Made by a program: the position numbers and the translations under genes
Notes under the pieces: model-generated
The model's input: only the letters and a program-made list of their open reading frames with translations
Database searches by the model: none
What the model was told of the DNA's origin: nothing
Source: Bradyrhizobium icense
Lineage (GTDB): Bacteria; Pseudomonadota; Alphaproteobacteria; Rhizobiales; Xanthobacteraceae
Direction of reading: 5' to 3'
Assembly: GCF_001693385.1 (NCBI RefSeq)
Contig: NZ_CP016428.1
Span: 1,364,001 to 1,428,000, forward strand
Length of the DNA stretch: 64,000 nt
Part shown: positions 51,107 through 60,495 of the stretch, in pieces
Position numbering within the stretch: the first letter of the stretch is position 1
Layout: each line of letters begins with the position of its first letter

Positions 51107-52162
51107 TTACCGCAGGCTGGCGTTGATCTTTTCCAGCGCCGCCGAGCCGGGGCACAAATCCTTCGCTTCCAGCGTGTTGAGCGGCGTCTCGACGGTGTCG
51201 AGATGGGCGTGCAGGTCTTCCGCGTCCGGATCGACATAGAGCAGCCCGGTGACGACCTGGCCTTTGGCGGCGTGTTTCTGCAGGAAGGTCATCGCCGCCA
51301 GACGGTCGTTGGCGTCGTAGTCGGCGTCGATCTTGCGCAGCGCCAGCCGCGTGCCGTCATGCTGTTCGACCACCTGCACCGTGCCCGGTGCATATTCGAC
51401 CGTGATCGGGTCGCGGCCGGTGAGCACGTCGAGCCGGTTCACCGCGTCATTGTGCTCGCGAACGTAATCAAAGCTCTTGGTCGAGCCGGCGTGATTGTTG
51501 AAGGCGATGCAGGGGCTGATGACGTCGATGAACGCCGCGCCCCTGTGCCGGATCGCGGCTGCGATCAGCGGTACGAGCTGGCTCTTGTCGCCGGAGAAGC
51601 TGCGCGCTACGAAGCTCGCGCCGAGCTGCAGCGCGATCGCCACCAGGTCGATGGCGTTGTCGGTGTTCATTACGCCCTTTTTCGACTTCGAACCGCGGTC
51701 GGCGGTGGCGGAGAACTGGCCCTTGGTCAGGCCGTACACGCCGTTGTTTTCGACGATATAGGTCATGTTGACGGCGCGCCGGATCGAATGCGCGAACTGG
51801 CCGAAGCCGATCGAGGCGCTATCGCCGTCGCCGGAGACGCCGAGATAGATCAGGTCGCGGTTGGCGAGGTTGGCGCCGGTCAGGACCGATGGCATTCGGC
51901 CATGTACCGAATTGAAGCCGTGCGAATTGCCGAGGAAATAGTCCGGCGTCTTCGATGAGCAGCCGATGCCGGAAATCTTGGCCACCCGGTGCGGCTCGAT
52001 CGACAGTTCGTAGCAGGCCTCGATGATCGAGGCGGTGATCGAGTCGTGACCGCAGCCGGCGCACAGGGTCGAAACTTTCCCCTCGTAATCCCGGTGGGTG
52101 TAGCCGAGGTCGTTCTTCGGCAGGCCCGGATGCTGGAATTTCGGCTTCGCGATGTAGGTCAT
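51107..52162 (-). CDS. korB: 2-oxoacid:ferredoxin/acceptor oxidoreductase beta subunit (KorB-like)
   Basis: A 351-residue thiamine-diphosphate-binding subunit: STLCAGCGHDSITASIIEAC (cluster ligand and fold start), GIGCSSKTPDYFLGNSHGFN, and the TPP motif GDGDSASIGFGQFAHSIRR then NMTYIVENNGVYGLTKGQFS. It oxidatively decarboxylates a 2-oxoacid, probably 2-oxoglutarate, to an acyl-CoA with KorA. ATG overlaps the korA stop (ATGA). Third gene of the operon korC-korA-korB. Confidence 0.92.
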   Translation of the reverse strand: MTYIAKPKFQHPGLPKNDLGYTHRDYEGKVSTLCAGCGHDSITASIIEACYELSIEPHRVAKISGIGCSSKTPDYFLGNSHGFNSVHGRMPSVLTGANLANRDLIYLGVSGDGDSASIGFGQFAHSIRRAVNMTYIVENNGVYGLTKGQFSATADRGSKSKKGVMNTDNAIDLVAIALQLGASFVARSFSGDKSQLVPLIAAAIRHRGAAFIDVISPCIAFNNHAGSTKSFDYVREHNDAVNRLDVLTGRDPITVEYAPGTVQVVEQHDGTRLALRKIDADYDANDRLAAMTFLQKHAAKGQVVTGLLYVDPDAEDLHAHLDTVETPLNTLEAKDLCPGSAALEKINASLR

Positions 52163-54009
52163 GACACGGCCTTGCGGAGAGGGGTCACTTTGAGATGGTC
52201 CTGATGGTCGCCGATCGCGTTGGCGATGAAGCGCGCGGTGATCGGGGTGCCGTCATAATGCAGGATCGGCACCAGCCGGACCGGATCGATGTCGTTCTCG
52301 TTGACGATCAACTGCCGAAGCTGGCCGTCGCGGTTCTGCTCCACCACGTAAACGAAATCATGGTCGGCGATAAAGCTCGCAACGCTGGAGTGGAACGGGA
52401 AGGCGCGTATGCGCATGCGGTCGAGCTGGTGCCCGCGCGATTCCAATAGCCCGATCGCCTCGTCCATCGCCGGCGAGGTCGAGCCGAAATAGATCACGCC
52501 GTATTTGGTCGGCTTGGCGGCGTTGGCCTGCAACGGCCGCGGCACCATGTCCTGCGCGGTCTCGAACTTGCGCACCAGCCGCTGCATGTTGTCGGCGTAA
52601 ATGGCGCCTTCCTCCGAATAGCGCGCATAGCGGTCGCGCGAGGTGCCGCGGGTGAAGAACGAGCCCTTGGTCGGGTGCGTGCCCGGATAGGTGCGGTAGG
52701 GAATGCCGTCGCCGTCGACGTCGAGGTAGCGGCCGAAGTCGCGCCCGGGCTCATCGAGCATTTCGGCCGTCATCACCTTGCCGCGGTCATATTGCCTGGC
52801 ATCGTCCCACTTCAGCGGGCGGCACAGTCGGTGGTTCATGCCGATGTCGAGGTCGAGCATCAGGAAGATCATGGTTTGCAGCCGCTCGGCGAGATCGAAC
52901 GACTGCGCCGCGAATTCGAACGCTTCGGCCGGGTCTTCCGGGAACAGCAGGACGTGCTTGGTATCGCCGTGCGAAGCATAGGCGCAGGCGATGATGTCGC
53001 ATTGCTGGGTACGCGTCGGCATGCCCGTCGAGGGGCCGGCGCGCTGAATGTTCATGATCACGGCCGGAATTTCCGCGAAGTAGGACAGGCCGATGAATTC
53101 GGTCATCAGGGAAATGCCGGGGCCGGAGGTTGCGGTGAAGGCCCGCGCCCCGTTCCAGGAGGCGCCGATCACGATGCCGATGGATGCAAGTTCATCCTCG
53201 CCTTGTACGATCGCGTATTTCGCCTTGCCCGTCGCAGGGTCGTGCCGCAGCTTCTTGCAGTGACTCGTGAAGGCTTCCGCTACCGACGACGACGGCGTGA
53301 TCGGATACCAGGCGCAGACGGTGGCGCCGCCATAGACGGCGCCGAGCGCGGCGGCGCTATTGCCTTCGATGAAGATGCGCTCGCCGACCTTGTCGGACTT
53401 CTTCACCTGCAAACCGATCGGGCATTTCAGGTTCTGCAGTGCCCAGTCGCGGCCGAGATGCAGCGCGTGGACATTCGACGACAGCAGTTTTTCCTTACCC
53501 TTGTATTGCTCGCCGATCAGTTGCTCGACCAGCTTCGGGTCGAGGTCGAGCAGGGCGCAGAGCGCGCCGAGATAGATGATGTTCTTGAAGAGCTGGCGCT
53601 GGCGCGGGTCGGTATAGGTCGAGTTGGTGATCGCGGTCAGCGGCACCCCGATCACGGTGATGTCGCTGCGGAATTTCGAGGTCGGCATCGGCTTGGTCGA
53701 ATCGTAGAACAGATAGCCGCCAGGCTCGATCGAGGCGACGTCCTTGTCCCAGGTCTGCGGGTTCATTGCCACCATCAGGTCGACGCCGCCGCGGGCGCCG
53801 AGATGGCCGGCTTCGGTGACGCGCACCTCATACCAGGTCGGAAGCCCCTGGATATTGGAGGGGAAAATGTTGCGCGGGCTGACCGGCACGCCGTGGCGCA
53901 GGATCGAGCGCGCGAACAGTTCGTTGGCGCTCGCCGAACCCGAGCCGTTGACGTTGGCGAAGCGGACGACGAAGTCGTTTACGCTGCTGATCGGGCTTTG
54001 GACTGACAT
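52159..54009 (-). CDS. korA: 2-oxoacid:acceptor oxidoreductase alpha subunit with fused gamma domain (KorA-like)
   Basis: A 616-residue protein. Residues 1-190 are the gamma domain (FVVRFANVNGSGSASANELF, VAMNPQTWDKDVASIEPGGY); residues 210-616 are the alpha domain (FIEGNSAAALGAVYGGATVC, AWYPITPSSSVAEAFTSHCK, GEDELASIGIVIGASWNGAR, TSGPGISLMTEFIGLSYFAE). ATG 54009 is chosen as the family start; an upstream extension lies inside korC. The start overlaps korC by 31 bases. Related enzymes act on 2-oxoglutarate; the substrate is inferred. Confidence 0.92.
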   Translation of the reverse strand: MSVQSPISSVNDFVVRFANVNGSGSASANELFARSILRHGVPVSPRNIFPSNIQGLPTWYEVRVTEAGHLGARGGVDLMVAMNPQTWDKDVASIEPGGYLFYDSTKPMPTSKFRSDITVIGVPLTAITNSTYTDPRQRQLFKNIIYLGALCALLDLDPKLVEQLIGEQYKGKEKLLSSNVHALHLGRDWALQNLKCPIGLQVKKSDKVGERIFIEGNSAAALGAVYGGATVCAWYPITPSSSVAEAFTSHCKKLRHDPATGKAKYAIVQGEDELASIGIVIGASWNGARAFTATSGPGISLMTEFIGLSYFAEIPAVIMNIQRAGPSTGMPTRTQQCDIIACAYASHGDTKHVLLFPEDPAEAFEFAAQSFDLAERLQTMIFLMLDLDIGMNHRLCRPLKWDDARQYDRGKVMTAEMLDEPGRDFGRYLDVDGDGIPYRTYPGTHPTKGSFFTRGTSRDRYARYSEEGAIYADNMQRLVRKFETAQDMVPRPLQANAAKPTKYGVIYFGSTSPAMDEAIGLLESRGHQLDRMRIRAFPFHSSVASFIADHDFVYVVEQNRDGQLRQLIVNENDIDPVRLVPILHYDGTPITARFIANAIGDHQDHLKVTPLRKAVS

Positions 54010-55778
54010 GTTGATCCCGCGTGAGTCATATCGATGAGATACTTTTGCATGTCCCAGGCGCCGGTCGGGCAACGCTCGGCGCACAGCCCGCAATGCAGGC
54101 AGACGTCCTCGTCCTTCACCATGACGCGGCCGGTCTTGAGACCTTCGGCGACATAGAGCGCCTGGTCGTGACGCGGCGACGGCGCCTTCAGACGCTGCCG
54201 CAGATCCTCTTCCTCGCCGTTCTCTGTAAAGGTGATGCAATCCATCGGGCAGATATCGACGCAGGCGTCGCATTCGATGCAGGCGGGCGCCGAGAATACC
54301 GTCTGCACGTCGCAGTTCAGGCAGCGCTGCGCCTCGCCGAGCGCGAGCTTGACGTCATAACCGAGCTCGACCTCCGCCTTGATGTCCTTCAGCGCGATCA
54401 CCTTGTCGCGATGCGGCACCTTGAAGCGCTTGTCGCCAGAAATGTCGTTGTCGTAGCTCCACTCGTGGATGCCCATCTTCTGCGAGAAGACGTTTACCTC
54501 GGGCAGCGGACGCTCGTTGATGTCCTCGCCCGAGAGCGTCTTGTGGATCGACAGCGCAGCATCGTGGCCGTGCGCCACCGCCCAGATGATGTTCTTCGGG
54601 CCGAAGGCGGCATCGCCGCCGAAGAACACTTTCGGATTGGTCGACACGAAAGTCTTGGGATCGACCTGCGGCATGTTCCATTTGTCGAACTCGATGCCGC
54701 AGTCGCGCTCGATCCAGGGGAAGGCGTTCTCCTGGCCGACGGCGACCAGCACGTCGTCGCAGGGGATAGTCTGGTTCGGCTCACCCGAGGGCACCAGATT
54801 GCGGCGGCCCTTGGCGTCGTATTCGGCCTTCACCTTCTGGAAGGTGACGCCGATCAGCTTGCCGTTCACATGCTTGAATGCCAACGGCACCATGTAGTTG
54901 AGGATCGGAATATCCTCGTGAAGGGCATCTTCCTTCTCCCAGGGGCTCGCCTTCATCTCCTCGAAGCCGGAGCGCACGATCACCTTGACGTCCTCGCCGC
55001 CGAGCCGGCGCGCGGTGCGGCAACAATCCATCGCGGTGTTGCCGCCGCCGAGCACGATGACGCGTCTGCCGATCTTCTCGACATGGCCGAACGAGACCGA
55101 AGCCAGCCATTCGATGCCGATGTGGATGTTGGCGGCGGCTTCCTTGCGGCCGGGGATGTCGAGCTCGCGGCCGCGCGGCGCGCCGGAGCCGATGAAGATC
55201 GCGTCGTAGTTCTCGTTGAGCAGCTTCTTGAGGCTGTCGATGCGATGGCCGCCCTTGAATTCGACGCCGAGGTTGAGGATGTAGCCGGTTTCCTCGTCGA
55301 TGACGGAATCAGGCAGGCGGAACTTTGGAATCTGGCTCCGCATCATGCCGCCCGCCTTGGGATCGGAATCGAACACGGTACAGTGATAGCCGAGCGGCGC
55401 GAGGTCCCGCGCCACCGCAAGCGAGGCCGGCCCGCCGCCGACCAGCGCGATACGCTTGCCGTTCTTCGCGAGTGGCTTCGGCATACGGTGCTTGACGTCG
55501 TCCTTGAAGTCGGCAGCAACGCGCTTCAGGCGGCAGATCGCAACCGGGTTTTCCTCGACGCGGCCGCGCCGGCAGGCGGGCTCGCATGGACGATCGCAGG
55601 TGCGTCCCAGAATTCCGGGAAACACATTCGATTTCCAGTTGATCATGTAGGCGTCGCTATAACGCCCCTCGGCAATCAAACGGATGTACTCGGGAACCGG
55701 TGTATGTGCGGGGCAGGCCCACTGGCAATCAACCACTTTGTGAAAGTAGTCTGGCGCCGAGATATCAGTCGGTTTCAT
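53979..55778 (-). CDS. FAD-dependent NAD(P)H:acceptor oxidoreductase with ferredoxin domain (GltD-like, KorC-like)
   Basis: A 599-residue flavoprotein. Residues 15-90: Cys-rich GltD-type cluster domain (DCQWACPAHTPVPEYIRLIA, GRTCDRPCEPACRRGRVEEN). Residues 105-440: FAD and NAD(P)H domains (RIALVGGGPASLAVARDLAP, VIVLGGGNTAMDCCRTARRL, VFFGGDAAFGPKNIIWAVAH). C-terminal ferredoxin-like cluster domain: CIECDACVDICPMDC and CLHCGLCAERCPTGAW. It resembles the partner of 2-oxoglutarate:NADP+ oxidoreductase (KorC) described in Azoarcus. It starts the operon, after AAGGTAGGA. Confidence 0.88.
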   Translation of the reverse strand: MKPTDISAPDYFHKVVDCQWACPAHTPVPEYIRLIAEGRYSDAYMINWKSNVFPGILGRTCDRPCEPACRRGRVEENPVAICRLKRVAADFKDDVKHRMPKPLAKNGKRIALVGGGPASLAVARDLAPLGYHCTVFDSDPKAGGMMRSQIPKFRLPDSVIDEETGYILNLGVEFKGGHRIDSLKKLLNENYDAIFIGSGAPRGRELDIPGRKEAAANIHIGIEWLASVSFGHVEKIGRRVIVLGGGNTAMDCCRTARRLGGEDVKVIVRSGFEEMKASPWEKEDALHEDIPILNYMVPLAFKHVNGKLIGVTFQKVKAEYDAKGRRNLVPSGEPNQTIPCDDVLVAVGQENAFPWIERDCGIEFDKWNMPQVDPKTFVSTNPKVFFGGDAAFGPKNIIWAVAHGHDAALSIHKTLSGEDINERPLPEVNVFSQKMGIHEWSYDNDISGDKRFKVPHRDKVIALKDIKAEVELGYDVKLALGEAQRCLNCDVQTVFSAPACIECDACVDICPMDCITFTENGEEEDLRQRLKAPSPRHDQALYVAEGLKTGRVMVKDEDVCLHCGLCAERCPTGAWDMQKYLIDMTHAGSTCQSKARSAA

Positions 55779-55827
55779 TCCTACCTTGTCCGCGCAAGCT
55801 TAGGAAACGCGGCCTTATTTTGCCTGC

Positions 55828-55846
55828 GAACGCTTAGCGAGCGTTC
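55828..55846. promoter_or_regulatory. Inverted repeat in the kor operon leader
   Basis: GAACGCT-TAGCG-AGCGTTC, a perfect 7-bp dyad about 50 bases upstream of the first kor gene. Possible operator or leader hairpin. Confidence 0.35.
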
Positions 55847-55977
55847 TTGTGGTTTTTGAATTGGATCATAGGCTTATCTTATTAGAGCCATTCCAGACGC
55901 GGCACAAAGGCAATTTTGCGCGATCTCCCGCTTTCAATTGCATGGAGCTATGGACTTAGCGTCGCAGCGCCGATGTG

Positions 55978-55998
55978 GCACTGCAGCATGTGCAGTGC
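55978..55998. terminator. Hairpin between chrA and the kor operon
   Basis: GCACTGCA-GCATG-TGCAGTGC, a perfect 8-bp stem, lies 34 bases past the chrA stop as transcribed. It may end chrA transcription before the kor promoter; no T tract follows on that strand. The rest of the 253-base gap shows no gene. Confidence 0.4.
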
Positions 55999-56031
55999 AG
56001 CTTTAATTTAATGCTGATGAACGGGCAGACG

Positions 56032-57231
56032 TCAGATCAGCCGCAGCGCAGCTCCGGCGGCGGCAAGAATGACGACGACAATCCATGGCGGCAGCTTCCA
56101 GACCGTCAGCAGCAGGAAGCCTGCCAGCGCGACGGCGAAGTCACGCGGTGTGAGCACGGCGCTGGTCCAGACCGGATCGTAGAGCGCGGCGCCAAGGATG
56201 CCGACGACAGCGGCATTGGTGCCGCGCATCGCGGCCTGAGCCCTGGGGCGCAGCCGTAGCGCGTCCCAGAACGGCAGCATGCCGTAGACCAGCAGCAGTC
56301 CCGGCAGGGACAAGGCGATGAGCGCAATCGAAGCGCCGGCGAGGCCATTGGGAGCGGGAACCATCACGGCGCCGAGGTAGGCCGCAAAGGTGAAAAGCGG
56401 TCCCGGTACCGCTTGCGCCATGCCGTAGCCGGCGAGGAAATCCGCGTTGCTGACCCAGCCTGGCGTTACGACTTCCGCCTGCAATAGCGGCAGCACGACA
56501 TGGCCGCCGCCGAACACCAGGGCGCCGGAACGATAGAAGGCGTCGAACAGGGCAAGCCCTTGCGAGCCGGTCGTGGTGGCCACCAGCGGCGTGACCAGGA
56601 AAAGAATCGCGAACAGGACGAGCGCGATGACGCCAAGTCGATGCGACACCGAGAATCCGAGATGGCCGGTCAGTGCGGGTCCGTTTCCACGACAGAGCCA
56701 GAGTCCGGCGACCGCGCCAAGCACAATGGCGCCGATCTGTCCGAACGACCCTCCGACGAAAACCACGATGGCAACGGCGGCAAGTGCGATGGCGGCGCGT
56801 TCGCGGTCCGGCGTCAGGCTGCTTGCCATACCCCAGATGGCCTGTGCCACCACAGCAACCGCGACCAGCTTGAGACCGTGAAGAATGCCTTCGGCGAAGG
56901 GGCCCGTGAAAGCGGTCGCCCCGAACGCGAAGGCGAGGAGAACGAGTGCCGACGGCATCGTGAAGGCGAACCACGCTGCAAACCCTCCCAGCAGGCTCTT
57001 GCCGCGCAGAATACCAAGGGCGAAGCCCACCTGGCTGGACGCCGGCCCCGGCAAGAATTGGCAGAGTGCAACGATATCCGCATAGCTGCTTTCGCTGAGC
57101 CATTTCCGCCGCTCGACGAATTCGGTCCTGAAGTAACCGAGATGCGCGATCGGCCCGCCGAACGATGTGAGGCCAAGCTTGAGAAAGGCGGTAAAAACCT
57201 CGGCGATACTGTCCGCGGATTTTTCCGCCAT
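56032..57231 (-). CDS. chrA: Chromate efflux transporter ChrA
   Basis: A 399-residue two-domain CHR protein of about ten to twelve membrane segments. Both halves carry the conserved pattern: LKLGLTSFGGPIAHLGYFRT and LCQFLPGPASSQVGFALGIL in the first, FYRSGALVFGGGHVVLPLLQ and GYGMAQAVPGPLFTFAAYLG in the second. ATG 57231 is used because GGAG precedes it by nine bases; an in-frame ATG lies five codons upstream. Expels chromate from the cytoplasm. Not obviously tied to its neighbours. Confidence 0.93.
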   Translation of the reverse strand: MAEKSADSIAEVFTAFLKLGLTSFGGPIAHLGYFRTEFVERRKWLSESSYADIVALCQFLPGPASSQVGFALGILRGKSLLGGFAAWFAFTMPSALVLLAFAFGATAFTGPFAEGILHGLKLVAVAVVAQAIWGMASSLTPDRERAAIALAAVAIVVFVGGSFGQIGAIVLGAVAGLWLCRGNGPALTGHLGFSVSHRLGVIALVLFAILFLVTPLVATTTGSQGLALFDAFYRSGALVFGGGHVVLPLLQAEVVTPGWVSNADFLAGYGMAQAVPGPLFTFAAYLGAVMVPAPNGLAGASIALIALSLPGLLLVYGMLPFWDALRLRPRAQAAMRGTNAAVVGILGAALYDPVWTSAVLTPRDFAVALAGFLLLTVWKLPPWIVVVILAAAGAALRLI

Positions 57232-57303
57232 GCATTTCAACTCCATTGTGGTGATCGACGATATCGGGAAGCTGCCCGGCCGCCAAGCGTTTCGCGACGC
57301 CGA

Positions 57304-57972
57304 TCAGCCGCCGATATCGCTCTTCGCCAGATCCCACATCAGTCGGTAGGTGCTGCTCGAGATCGTCAGCGGCTTCAATGCGATATTGCCGCTGAAGTGC
57401 AGCATCGCCGCCGGCAGCGCGCCAACGTCGGTGGCATCGATCAGCACGAACCAGTCGCCGGCGCCGGGATCGGATGCGGAGGGATCGTCGGTGATCGGCT
57501 TCGACAGCGCCGGGTCGCTCTCGATCAGGTGCACGGATATGATCCCGTCGAGTTGCGCGGGATCGAGTTGCTCGTCGAGCGCAACGCGCAGCTTGTCCTC
57601 GCCGCCGGACGGGGGACGCAGCCTGACGATGCCCAGCGCCGAGCCGCGGCCGGTGCCGCGGCTGACCGTGATGCGTGCGACCGCGCGGATCATGTTCTTG
57701 AAACGCGCGATGTTGGTCATCGACCACGCCGTCTGGTTCGCCAGCGCGGCACGATAGGCCGGGCTGTCCAGCACCTCAAAGGTCTCGGTGGAATAGAGGC
57801 TGAGATATTTCGGATTGCCGTCATGCGCGACATAGCGGCGCGCTTCGAGAAAACCTTCGATCGCAACGCGCTCTTCGAGGTGTTCGCGGTCGTACCAGCG
57901 ATTGAATTCGACTTCGTGCTCGGCATCGATATTCATCGACGTCAGCAACATGCCCTTTCCGGCGATCGGCAT
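57304..57972 (-). CDS. Hypothetical protein with dimeric alpha/beta-barrel-like repeat (DUF4286-like)
   Basis: A 222-residue protein. Its first half, LLTSMNIDAEHEVEFNRWYD then REHLEERVAIEGFLEARRYV, has the strand-helix pattern and NxWYDxEHLxER sequence typical of DUF4286/EthD-like barrels; the second half may repeat the fold. Start at ATG 57972 matches the fold start. It follows the iminopeptidase-like gene by 11 bases and is the last gene of the pqq run. Function unknown. Confidence 0.65.
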   Translation of the reverse strand: MPIAGKGMLLTSMNIDAEHEVEFNRWYDREHLEERVAIEGFLEARRYVAHDGNPKYLSLYSTETFEVLDSPAYRAALANQTAWSMTNIARFKNMIRAVARITVSRGTGRGSALGIVRLRPPSGGEDKLRVALDEQLDPAQLDGIISVHLIESDPALSKPITDDPSASDPGAGDWFVLIDATDVGALPAAMLHFSGNIALKPLTISSSTYRLMWDLAKSDIGG

Positions 57973-57983
57973 TTTCTTGATTC

Positions 57984-58970
57984 CTATTTGTTGGTTTGGG
58001 ACGCCATATCGGCGATCGCCTTCATCACGGCATCGCGAACGCCGGGATCGTACAGAGTGTGGCCGGCGCCTTCGACGAAACGGATTTCGGCCTCGCGCCA
58101 AACTGCTGCAAGCGCGTGCGAGGTCGCGGGCGGGCACAGCAGATCATAGCGGCCCTGCACGATGATGCCGGGGATGCCGGCAAGTCTGCTCGCGTCGCGT
58201 AACAACTGGTTCGGCTGCATGAAGCAGTCATTGGCAAAATAGTGCGCTTCCATGAATGGCGTCGTCGGCATGTTACGCGACGAATTCAGCGCCGACAGAT
58301 CGAGACGCGTGCGGTTTGGGGTGTGTTCGGAAAGAATGCGTTCGGTTTCGCCCCATGCCCTCGCGGCGGGAATATGGACGTCGGGATTGGAATCGAGGAT
58401 GCGGCGGAAATAGGCCTGCAGCGGTTGCGCGCGCTCGCCTTCCCCCAGCACGCTCATGAAGTTGTCGTATAGCCCGGGATAGAACCGCGGCAGCACCTTG
58501 AGAAAACCGTTTTCGATTTCCTCGGTCGTGCCCAGGAAAGTAGCGCGAAGCACGATGCCGCTGATGCGGTCGGGATGGGCCTGCGCGTAGGCCAGCGCCA
58601 GCGTCGCGCCCCAGGAGCCGCCGACGACCAGCCAGTGCTCGAAGCCGAATTTCTCGCGGATCATTTCCATGTCGGCGATCAGATGCGGCAGCGTGTTGGC
58701 CTCGCGGCCGCCCTTGGGACGACTGCGGCCGGCACCGCGCTGATCGAACAGCACGGCATGGAAGCGCTCCGGATCGAACAGCCGGCGATGATCCGGCTGG
58801 CAGCCGCTGCCGGGCCCGCCATGCAGATAGACGGCAGGAATGCCACCGAGGCGGCCGACGCTTTCGACATAAATATCGTGACCGTCGCCGACCGCGAGCT
58901 GCTCCGACGTCAGCGGCGCAAAGGGGTCGGCGCGCTTGATGGATTTGCCGGCATCGGCATCAGGCGCCAT
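57984..58970 (-). CDS. pip: Proline iminopeptidase-like alpha/beta hydrolase
   Basis: A 328-residue S33-family enzyme: AVYLHGGPGSGCQPDHRRLF (oxyanion hole), LFDQRGAGRSRP, nucleophile serine in LVVGGSWGATLALAYAQAHP, catalytic Asp in GRYDLLCPP and His in GAGHTLYD. Cleaves N-terminal proline in known members. Start ATG 58970 overlaps pqqE by 11 bases, so it may be co-translated with the PQQ operon; a role in PQQ precursor peptide processing is possible but unproved. Confidence 0.9.
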   Translation of the reverse strand: MAPDADAGKSIKRADPFAPLTSEQLAVGDGHDIYVESVGRLGGIPAVYLHGGPGSGCQPDHRRLFDPERFHAVLFDQRGAGRSRPKGGREANTLPHLIADMEMIREKFGFEHWLVVGGSWGATLALAYAQAHPDRISGIVLRATFLGTTEEIENGFLKVLPRFYPGLYDNFMSVLGEGERAQPLQAYFRRILDSNPDVHIPAARAWGETERILSEHTPNRTRLDLSALNSSRNMPTTPFMEAHYFANDCFMQPNQLLRDASRLAGIPGIIVQGRYDLLCPPATSHALAAVWREAEIRFVEGAGHTLYDPGVRDAVMKAIADMASQTNK

Positions 58971-60168
58971 GCTCGCCTTCCGTCTCCAGCGTGCCGCCGG
59001 CGAAATTGCGGTAGAGGAAGCGGTCCTGATGCGCGGCAGCCTCGCGTTCGGCGTCCTTGAATATCTGCTCGTGCATCGGCGACAGCGTGCAGGCCGGATC
59101 GGTATTGCCGGCGTCACCCGTCAGCGCAAAAGCCTGGCAACGGCAGCCGCCGAAATCGATTTCGCGGAACTCGCAGCTCTTGCATGGCTCGGGCATCCAG
59201 CCGGTGCCACGATAGCGGTTGAAGGCTTCGGAGTTCTGCCAGATCCAGGCGATCGAATGGTTTGAGCGGACGGATTCGAATTCCAGCCCGGTGATGCTTT
59301 CCGCCGCGTGGCAGGGGAGAACCTTGCCGGCGGGCGAGATGTTGAAGAACTGCCGGCCCCAGCCGCCCATGCATTTCTTCGGCCGCAGCGCGTAATAATC
59401 CGGAACGACATAGTCGATGGCGAGAATGCCCTTCAGGCGCGTCGTGGCTTCCTCGACGATGCGGCTGGTCTCCTCGATCTGTTCGAGCGTCGGCATCAAG
59501 GCGGCGCGGTTCTTCAATGCCCAGCCATAGTACTGCACGTTGGCGACTTCCAGCCGGTCGGCGTCGAGATCGACCGCCATCTGGATGATGTCGGAGAGCT
59601 GGTGCAGGTTCTGGCGGTGCATGACCGCGTTGACCGTCAGCGGCAGGTCGAGCTCGCGCGTCCACTTTGCGGCTTCGATCTTCTTCTCATGCGCATTCTT
59701 CAATCCGGCGACGCGATCGGCCACGATGGGCTCGTTGCCCTGGAAACTGATCTGCACATGGCAAAGCCCGGCATCAGCGAGCGCGGACAGTTTTTCCTTG
59801 GTCAACAGTACCGCCGACGTAATGAGGTTGCTGTATAGCCCGACATCGGTTGCGTGCTGCACCAGCTCCACCAGGTCCTTGCGCGCGGTCGGCTCGCCGC
59901 CGGAGAAATGGATTTGCAGCACGCCGATTTCGGCGAGCTCGCTTAGCACCTTCTTCCATTCGTCGGTGGTGAGTTCGCTGCCGCCGCGGTCGAGCTCGAT
60001 CGGATTGGAGCAATAGGGGCATTGCAGCGGGCAGCGGTGCGTCAGCTCGGCAAGCACGGCAAGCGGAATGCCGAACGTCTCCGCGGTCGAACGCTTCTGC
60101 TCAAGCACCGCGAGCCCGTCACTGGGCGCGGCGCCGGCAGTTTTGCCGTCTGCGAGAATGTCGCTCAT
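58960..60168 (-). CDS. pqqE: Pyrroloquinoline quinone biosynthesis protein PqqE (radical SAM)
   Basis: Radical-SAM enzyme that links Glu and Tyr of the PqqA peptide. CxxxCxxC motif in THRCPLQCPYCSNPIEL, FSGGEPTARKDLVEL, and C-terminal SPASM clusters (KKCMGGWG, CHAAESITG, CKSCEFREIDFGGCRCQA). The 402-residue length is normal. Overlaps pqqD by ATGA. Confidence 0.97.
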   Translation of the reverse strand: MSDILADGKTAGAAPSDGLAVLEQKRSTAETFGIPLAVLAELTHRCPLQCPYCSNPIELDRGGSELTTDEWKKVLSELAEIGVLQIHFSGGEPTARKDLVELVQHATDVGLYSNLITSAVLLTKEKLSALADAGLCHVQISFQGNEPIVADRVAGLKNAHEKKIEAAKWTRELDLPLTVNAVMHRQNLHQLSDIIQMAVDLDADRLEVANVQYYGWALKNRAALMPTLEQIEETSRIVEEATTRLKGILAIDYVVPDYYALRPKKCMGGWGRQFFNISPAGKVLPCHAAESITGLEFESVRSNHSIAWIWQNSEAFNRYRGTGWMPEPCKSCEFREIDFGGCRCQAFALTGDAGNTDPACTLSPMHEQIFKDAEREAAAHQDRFLYRNFAGGTLETEGEHGA

Positions 60169-60476
60169 GACGTCTTCTCACGCGCTTCGGTCAGAAATCC
60201 CTTGTCGGCGAGGTCCTGCAGCATCGCAATGACGTCGGTCAAAATCGCCTCGCGCGGGGCGGCGTATTTGGCGGCGAGCTGGTCGACCATATCGGCGACG
60301 CTGCGCACGCCATCGCAGAGCTGCAGCACCTCGACCGCGATCTCATCCGGCGCCAGCACCCGCTCGGGCGCCAGGATCACCCAGACCTGCCGCGTCTCAT
60401 CGAATTTCAGCCGGGCGTGCCGCGGCAATTTCGGCCGGCTCGCCTCGTTGACACTGATGTTGCGGCTCAACGCCAT
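60165..60476 (-). CDS. pqqD: PQQ biosynthesis peptide chaperone PqqD
   Basis: A 103-residue winged-helix-like chaperone that presents PqqA to PqqE. PKLPRHARLKFDETRQVWVI, LAPERVLAPDEIAVEVLQLC and SVADMVDQLAAKY are conserved. ATG 60476 matches the family start; an upstream extension would overlap pqqC. Confidence 0.93.
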   Translation of the reverse strand: MALSRNISVNEASRPKLPRHARLKFDETRQVWVILAPERVLAPDEIAVEVLQLCDGVRSVADMVDQLAAKYAAPREAILTDVIAMLQDLADKGFLTEAREKTS

Positions 60477-60495
60477 CGATAACTGGTTCCCTTTG

